DNA from: Portulaca oleracea
Taxonomy: Eukaryota; Streptophyta; Magnoliopsida; Caryophyllales; Portulacaceae
Reading direction: 5' to 3'
NCBI GenBank assembly: GCA_029582165.1
Contig: CM055881.1
Location: forward strand, 24,471,594-24,535,593
DNA length: 64,000 bases
Positions 57,427 to 64,000 of the stretch are shown here, piece by piece. Both the position numbers and the translations under genes were made by a program. Below the pieces are notes generated by a model, which saw only the letters and a program-made list of their open reading frames with translations, was not told where the DNA came from and did no database searches. Within the stretch, counting starts at the first letter, position 1. Each line of letters starts with the position of its first letter.

Positions 57427-57969
57427 TAACATGGTACATAAAACAATTAGAAAGAAAATTTTAAAAGAGGGTACTAACAAAACCATAAACTATAACTTAC
57501 ATCTCCTTATAGTCCGGGCGGACCCTTTCTTAACTCCTGAAATTCACCAGTTACACTTGACCCCAAAGTAGCATAATAAGATTCGAATAAAAGAGTACCT
57601 CATAATTGTATGCAAGAAATTCAACCTTCCTCAAATTTCCAAAACTCATAAATTTTCAAACAATTTAAGACCTTTGTGACATCGAAACATACTCTACCTC
57701 ACCTTACTGGCATAAGACCCCACTTTCCCTACTTTCTTCCATTTCATTAGCACATTTCATTCTCAGAACAAACCTTAAGACTCATATATCAACCCTTTTT
57801 AAATCAATAGGGACATCCCATTCTAGGATATCAATTACCTAACTCCACCACAACTCACACTTATACTTCCTAGTGGTTTCTTATCTCACCCTAGCTGTCT
57901 TCCAACTCTTTCCTATGCTAACTCAAGGCCTAAAGGTGTATCCAAGGTTATACAACCCAATTTGTTTCG
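57427..57969 (-). other. Tekay-2 leader between PBS and pre-gag ORF
   Basis: Non-coding leader with no recognised motif. Confidence 0.5.
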
Positions 57970-57981
57970 GTCTGATACCAC
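57970..57981 (-). promoter_or_regulatory. Primer-binding site of Tekay-2, tRNA-iMet
   Basis: On the minus strand TGGTATCAGACC lies a few bases inside the right-hand LTR. This fixes the element's direction. Confidence 0.9.
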
Positions 57982-57984
57982 AAT

Positions 57985-59462
57985 TGTAACACCCCCAGGT
58001 TACTAACCACAAGATTAAGCTAACAAACTACTTAACCTAATTATTAGCAGCGGATAATTACCTGAGAGTATTATCGCTGCCCATGAAAATAGACTAGGCT
58101 AAGACTAATACCCGACAAACCATTAAACACAATAAATCTTCAAACAAACCTCATTCAGACATATCTTAACTTAAACACCACAAAACAGCAACAGACCCTT
58201 TAGTTATACAACCCTCCAAGGCGTGAAACTTTAACATACATGACATTCATACTAACCACCCACAACCATCAAGAATCAAACAAAAATCATTCACTTAATT
58301 TATCACAAACCCCCGACCATCAAGCTTAAAAGTCTTCCAAAAGAAGCTCCAAATTCACCTGAAGTCCACTCACGTTGCTTTCGGGTTCCTCCCTTCTAAG
58401 ATCTTGCTCTTGCCCTTTCCTGGAGTTCCTAAAAGTAATATTACAACTTAAAAGTGAGATTAACCCAGTACGCATACTACCGAATTAGGGAAATAAGAAA
58501 GAAACTAGGAAGAGAGTTTAAAGTTTAATAATTTAAGTGCGGTTCCACTAATTAAATAATTAAAAGTATAACCATAACAAGAAACATAGGTAAGACATAC
58601 TTACAGGGTAGCCACACTTGAACAAATTACAAGATTCGTATGACCACACCTCAAGTTGGCTAATCTTAGCAATCACAAAGTAATTAAGTAATAAATTATA
58701 AGCTAAGAAGTAAGTAATCTCAAAGAAGTGAACACGTGATGTGGTTTGCAATTGAATGACATAACTTAGATGGGCTGAATTGAAAGGTTCAAAACTCAAC
58801 CTCGAAACCATTTTATTGACCTTATGAAGAGTGTAAGAAAAGGATTACAACACTTGATTAAAATAACTTTATGAGTAAAAGAACCAATAAAAGAGAGAAA
58901 TAAGACGAGATGAATCTTAACATATATGCCCCTACTTGCGATCATCGGCTAGGCCTCCGTATACTCATACCAGGATCGATCGCGAGAGCCGGATGGTGGA
59001 TAATTATCCTACTAGACAGATTTTCATAGCATGCATCTAAGGCACTAAATACAATTCCTTGGGTGCACTAAGGCACATACATGATTTACATGAGGTGCAC
59101 AAGGCACGTGAACATGGTGTGTACTATGACACTAGCTTCTTGGTGTGCTTCTAAGCACCATAGACCATGGGCGGGGCTTTAATATCTTTATAAAATATTG
59201 GAAGCTCTACCGATAAAAACTAACTTTTCATACGAACTTAAAAACAATAAAAGAACCTTTCTTGAGTGATACTTGAATTTCTTAAAAGCTTCTCAAAAGG
59301 TAACTCCTTGGCTTTTCATAACTAAGACTTAAACTTGGTTTTTACAACAAGAAGTGGTATACTATAGATTATAAAATCACTACTTGGTTACAAAATCATC
59401 GAAATTCACTCCTAATACACAAGGAAATTTACCCATAAAAGGAGTATTGTTAGTGTATGAAT

Positions 59463-59511
<49 letters not shown>

Positions 59512-61795
59512 ATATATATATATATATATAACCTTGGTATAAAAGTATACGTGAGAATCACTTTAGCACATGTTCAAAATATAACAAGAATAATTAGTTA
59601 AGTACATGAATTCGCATAAAACCAAGTAGTAAACGTACCTTGAGACTCTAGAGACACCACAGAACGAGCAGGGACTTGAACAGCGGAAAGGCAACGACCT
59701 CTTGGGGGGACTTAGAAAAGAGAAGAAATTTAGAAATAGACCCCTATCTAGATAGGAGAAAGAATGGATTTCTTAAATAAATCAAACAGCTTGAATAAGA
59801 ATTATATTCCCTAACTTGCAATGAAAGGATCACAACTACCATTATAGACATCCTATCCATGCATAAGAGTACTTTTTGAAAAGCTTAAAACATGCTCCAT
59901 AACTTTACAGTTTGCTCCGAAGTCTAAAAACATGGTTAAATGGGTCAAAAGATTCAATTACCTAATCTGCCCAGAACTTAAGAGTGTCGATTAGGCTTCT
60001 TCGGAAGGCCATAACTTGAGTTATCTTAATCGGTCTAAGGCTTATAAGCTGTCCATGGAAAGCTCGTGATTCATAGTTTAACGTTTATTCATCAATTGAT
60101 TTAAGCTAGAGAAGAGGTGAAAAAATCAGCCTAGAACAGAGGCAGCCACGTCAACATAAATTCTGGAAATTTCAGATTTCTTGTTCTCCAATTAGAAGCT
60201 CTTAACTCTCTCTCCCGATGTTCTATGAACGCATACCATACCATTCTGGAAAGCTTAGAATGTCCTCTAAAACTTTCATGTTCAAACCTTAGACCATAGC
60301 AACTTTAACTAGTCATAAAACACCCAGCTTCATATTGTCGTCAGAATATCTCAAATTCGCGAGGTTTTACGATTTTGGCTATAAATCCTTATATACTTAT
60401 CAAAACGTCAAACCGTAAAGACCCGGTGCTAGCTAAAACTTTTATCTACCTAATCATGCAATAAAATTACCCAGAATCCCATACCTTATTTTCTGAAAAA
60501 ACAAAATACCAACCAGATTGTATTCCTCCTTAAAATCCATTAACATGCACACTTAAATCTTTGTGTTTTAGCCTAAATCCTTTTTGAAACGTAATTCGAT
60601 TCTCACAATTACAATATTCATCCTTGAAAGGCCCAGAAAATCACCACTTATGTCCATTTTATCCAGATGCAACACCACTACATCATCCCTTTCCACAATC
60701 CATTATCAAATACCACATGCAACACTCTTAAACTTTCATTCTTCTCACTCTCAACCTAATCCATGAACATGCACTTTGAATCTAACACATTTTCATACTT
60801 TCATAGAGAATTACACTTTTAAATTCACATGCATGCTCACTAGTTGCAAGGAATTTACTTAATAAACATTAAGATAACAAAAGTTAACAAAACTCACCCA
60901 ACTCCTTTCCTTTGAACTTGAATCAGACCTTTCTTTGAGTACTTACTAGAGCCAAGAATTCTCACCTCTGAAAATAACATAAATCCCACCAAAAATTCAG
61001 ATTCTAACTAAGATTTAATCATAAGTAAAGATGAGAAACAAGGAGAGAAGGTTACACTTAGCAAAGGAGATGAAAAGAGGAGAGGAGATGAGGTGGAGGT
61101 GGTGCGCGGTGGCCGACGACGGCGACGGCTGGCCGGAGGTGGACACCGGCGGTAGGTCGGCAGGCAGGCGGCGGCAGGGCTGGCGGGGGTAGTTGGATGG
61201 TCACAGGAGAGAGAGAGCAAAAGGGTAAGTGAGAGTTGTTTTTGAAATTTTACTAGACTCCCTCCTAACTCCATCAATATATAACTCTTCTAATTAAAAA
61301 AAAAAAAAAATAAGGCCCAACCATACTCCCTTCTACCTCCTAGCCGGCCAACAAGCCCAAGACCCAAAAATTTTTATCAATTTATTCCCTTCTCTTACAC
61401 ACATATCTCTCAAATTCCTAAAATACTTAAATTTTTTATAACGTAAAATACTCATGGTAACCCAAAAATAAATATAACCCATCTCCCAAATTTTCATACT
61501 TATCTCCTAATCCTTTATAACAAAGAGAGCCCTAAAAGATAGAGATCCCGATAAACTGGATTCGTAAACGAACTGGAACATCTTAAAACTTTATCGGAAT
61601 GAAAAACTTGAGGAATTTAAACTTAAAGAAGACTTAAGCCGATCGTTGCACTGTTCAAGTCCAGTAAAACATACACGGGTTAGTAAAATAAAGGAGCAGG
61701 CGCTTTAATTATTTCGTGAGTTAATTTGTAATCTTGATTAATTACACTAATTAACACGTATTAAGGAGAGATTTTTCTTGGGTTACGTTGTTACA
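57985..61795 (-). mobile_element. 5' LTR of Tekay-2, with an extra ~1.1-kb block
   Basis: It is bounded by tgtaac and gttaca over 3811 bp. Compared with the 3' LTR it has an extra block at about 58611-59735, after gtagccac and before tagacccctatc. The block contains a (TA)n tract (59464-59529) and words shared with the LTR starting at 63477. It lacks the 576-bp hairpin MITE. Confidence 0.9.
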
Positions 61796-61805
61796 TTTTT
61801 TTCAT

Positions 61806-62133
61806 TTTGGACCTCTTTTATTCATGTTGGAGCTACTTAAACCCCTGTATTCAGGGGGTCTAAGTAGCCTCGACATGAATAAGAGAAGTGTTTTATAGCT
61901 TCAATATCAGTTTTAACCATAGTCCTGAAGTTTGACGTTAATCGGGAGATAAATTCCAACATGGGAGGAAAACAAAGAACAAGACACGGGCCTTTTTCTT
62001 CAGCCCACAAACTTTAAGGTCCTTTTTAATTCGACCTACAAACTTTAGGGTCTAAAAAATTAATATTGAAAATCAAGGGTTCTGAAAATAAATACCCCTA
62101 AAGTTCGGGGTCCAAAATGCGAAAAACCAATCC
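61806..62133. mobile_element. Truncated copy of the 22916 hairpin MITE family
   Basis: Right arm and centre are present (tcttttattcatgttgg, ggggtccaaaatgc). Most of the left arm is deleted. It abuts the outer end of Tekay-2. Confidence 0.7.
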
Positions 62134-62528
62134 TCCACACTGCAAGCACCCTTTTTGCCTGAACTAAAGTGACACAAGGGGTGGAGCCTCGGTATGAAAA
62201 ACCACCTAGCTTATATATTATGAGATTTGTTAATACTCAACAAAAGATCGATAACCTTATCTAAATTTGAAGATCCAGGAATATTTCTCATCCATATAAG
62301 AAGGAAAAAAATTCATTAGGAAGAGGTTTCCTGTTTAGATTCAACTAATTATGCTCAATTGCAAGATTCCAAATCTTTGTTACACCAGACAATATATTGA
62401 AGCAATAAATAATGGATTTCCACAATATTTTTTGGACCATGATACATATCTTGCTTCAAGATGGTTAATAATCATCTTGTATTATCCATATTTCACATTT
62501 TTGTAACTTTTAATAATATTTTCTCTAA

Positions 62529-62577
<49 letters not shown>

Positions 62578-62859
62578 ACTATAAGAGTATAATACTCATT
62601 AACAAGGTCAAAAAATATAAATAATAGCCTAATTTTATCAATCATATTAGAAAATGCATATTTTATACATAGTTTTATATTTATGAAAAAATACCAATAA
62701 ATAATTATTTTTGTATTGTTTATAAATTGTAATAACCCTCAAAATAATGAAACAAAACTTTATAATGATTTAAATATACTTACATTTAATTTTATAAGTG
62801 ATTTAGATGAAATGCGTGCAAAATGTTTATCATTTTCGATAATTTTTTTACATTGGTAA
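62134..62859. other. AT-rich DNA with (TA)n tract
   Basis: A (TA)n run lies at about 62532-62576. No gene or element is recognised. Confidence 0.5.
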
Positions 62860-63035
62860 ATCGGGTCATCCACCATGCCCCCCTATCTTAGGGAAATCCC
62901 AATAGGTCCACCAGCCCATGGGGAAGCGGGAAAATTGGCATACACGTGCCTGTTACTGCTCTCAGGAATCAATCCCGGGACCTGTGAGTTAACACGATGC
63001 AGCGGGTACCACTTGAGTTAAGAGCTCATTGGTAA
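62860..63035 (-). mobile_element. Second tRNA-derived SINE copy
   Basis: On the minus strand it has an A-box-like start (ttaactcaagtggtac) and a B-box-like ggtcccgggattgattcc. Its 3' end (aagataggggg...gacccgat, then accaatgt and an A run) matches the SINE at 3246. No clear TSD. Confidence 0.7.
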
Positions 63036-63300
63036 TGAACTTCCTCAATATGGTTAGAGCAATAAGGGCAAGAAGGCGGAATTTGACGACCATGGTAAAC
63101 CAAGCAACATATGAGCGGAAGAGCAGTTGTGAAAGAAACAATTTAAACTTTGACTACCTATTCAACTTCCAAATTCATAGTAAATCCTAGTCTTGATTTT
63201 GAGAAGAAATATCACGGGCCAGCCAAATTGTTGACTTTGTGGAAAACTCATCGCTACTGGAAAGACCCAGCAAGTTGAATCTTCCAAATTATCGCACAAC
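63036..63300 (-). pseudogene. RT zinc-binding (zf-RVT) fragment of a second LINE
   Basis: Minus translation shows TALPL, then HGRQIPPSCPYCSNHIEEVH, the zf-RVT core with its Cys pair, preceded by a degenerate WNLEVE segment with stops. In plant LINEs this domain comes just before RNase H, and an RNase H fragment on the same strand lies at 29325-29740. Confidence 0.65.
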
Positions 63301-63476
63301 ATGAGGATATTAAGAATAACTTGAACAAATTGTTGATTCACGTGAAAGGGATTGAATGAATAATCCGTTCAAGCTATTCTTAACATCCCTACTCTGTGTC
63401 ATAACTTGGAAGCTAGATTCAATTTGTCGGCGTCGTTCCAATAGCAGTGAGTTTTCAACAAAGTTTGGTTGACCCG

Positions 63477-64000
63477 TGTAATGTCCCAGATTCACAATCA
63501 CCAGACTAGAATTAAACACCTCTTAACTCAATGATTAGCGCAACGAGAAATAGAACCCAAGAGCATTTTAGTTTAACCCAATAGCAATATCAGTTTTCAT
63601 ATATACATCAGACCAAAACAAGGAAAAGCCACATCAAAGTTGTAACCGAATTTAAATAAAACCAAAGGAACTTCATGTTCGCAATTTAACCTAACTTCTT
63701 ATTAAAACCCGGTTTAGCCGCCCTAGGAGCACCACCTAAAACAAAACATAAAATATGTTTTTACAAATGACTCGAAACTCAATATGATACCCCTATATAG
63801 TTAATACAAAATTAAACAATTCATTTTAGTTGGTACATTTCAATTCATTTTGCAAACAGATAGAGGAGGAATTAAATTAAATAAATGTGTTGCATGATTA
63901 ATTTTAATTGAATGGTCCCCTAGTGACGATCATCGAAATTAACTTTCATATGCGCATACCCGGATCGGTCAGGAGGTCTAGACGAAGTCAACAAGTTGGC
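63477..64000 (-). mobile_element. Partial LTR of another Tekay-like element, cut by the window end
   Basis: It begins tgtaatgtcccag and resembles the Tekay-2 LTR edge in layout (a phrase ctcaatgattagcgcaacg, against aatgattagcagcgg). The segment near 63920-63990 (gacgatcatcg, cccggatcggtc) resembles the extra block in the Tekay-2 5' LTR. Confidence 0.55.

Larger units (their letters stand above)
30383..61795 (-). mobile_element. Tekay-2: decayed Tekay/Del chromovirus carrying two nested elements
   Basis: This minus-strand Ty3/gypsy element has LTRs at 57985-61795 (5') and 30383-33670 (3'). Its iMet PBS is at 57970-57981 and its polypurine tract is beside 33671. Internal order is pre-gag ORF, gag, protease, RT, RNase H, [insertion], integrase, chromodomain. 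The outer flanks atttt and ttttt look like a 5-bp TSD with one change. Frames are broken many times. The Athila-like insertion 35211-53073 sits between RNase H and the integrase zinc region. Confidence 0.9.

Noticed and set aside
30383..62133. Possibility that the two hairpin-MITE copies flanking Tekay-2 are halves of one MITE split by it
   Set aside because: Each copy contains its own centre and right arm, so they are two separate insertions.

Overview
This window looks like repeat-rich nuclear DNA of a flowering plant, probably a eudicot with a large genome. The AT-rich background, the tRNA-iMet and tRNA-Asp primer-binding sites (PBS), chromodomain Ty3/gypsy elements, SIRE-like copia gag, plant L1-type LINEs with a terminal RNase H, and Stowaway, PIF/Harbinger, Mutator-like and CACTA ends all point that way. 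I could not recognise any host protein-coding gene, tRNA or rRNA gene. Nearly every base I can explain is transposon. I cannot name the species.

Layout, left half. 1-2600 is AT-rich with a diverged four-copy repeat separated by (TAA)n tracts, and a 95-bp TG...CA element with a perfect 5-bp target-site duplication (TSD). 2640-3669 is the 3' end of a copia element whose LTR carries a tRNA-derived SINE. 3.8-11.2 kb is a cluster of MITEs and hairpin elements plus a CACTA 3' end with dense subterminal palindromes. 12.78-18.81 kb is a decayed LINE, split in its reverse transcriptase by a solo LTR (14615-16383). 20.8-25.45 kb holds more MITEs, including a 1.4-kb near-perfect hairpin inserted in the end of a Stowaway MITE and itself carrying a PIF-like MITE in one arm. 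25468-29319 is a complete gag-only copia element with TSD ggact.

Layout, right half. 30383-61795 is a three-level nest. The outer level is a decayed Tekay/Del chromovirus on the minus strand (here Tekay-2). Inside it, between RNase H and integrase, sits an Athila/Tat-like non-autonomous element (35211-53073). Inside that sits a young Tekay element on the plus strand (Tekay-1, 36845-49412, TSD ttgct). The nest is flanked by fragments of a second, minus-strand LINE: RNase H at 29.3-29.7 kb and the RT zinc-binding region at 63.0-63.3 kb. These look like one older LINE split by the nest. The window ends inside another minus-strand LTR.

Most notable points. (1) The Athila/Tat-like element has its two LTRs in inverted orientation, each with a PBS on its inner side. 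Its outer TSD restores the reading frame of the host element, so it looks like one integration event with two U3 ends. (2) Both Tekay elements carry an extra reading frame between PBS and gag, with shared motifs and an acidic tail. (3) The U3 regions of two Athila/Tat-like LTRs carry about ten copies each of a GTCACG-N-CGTGAC-like palindrome. (4) Several insertions have an 'empty site' control inside the window: the other palindrome arm, the other LTR, or a paralogous repeat unit.
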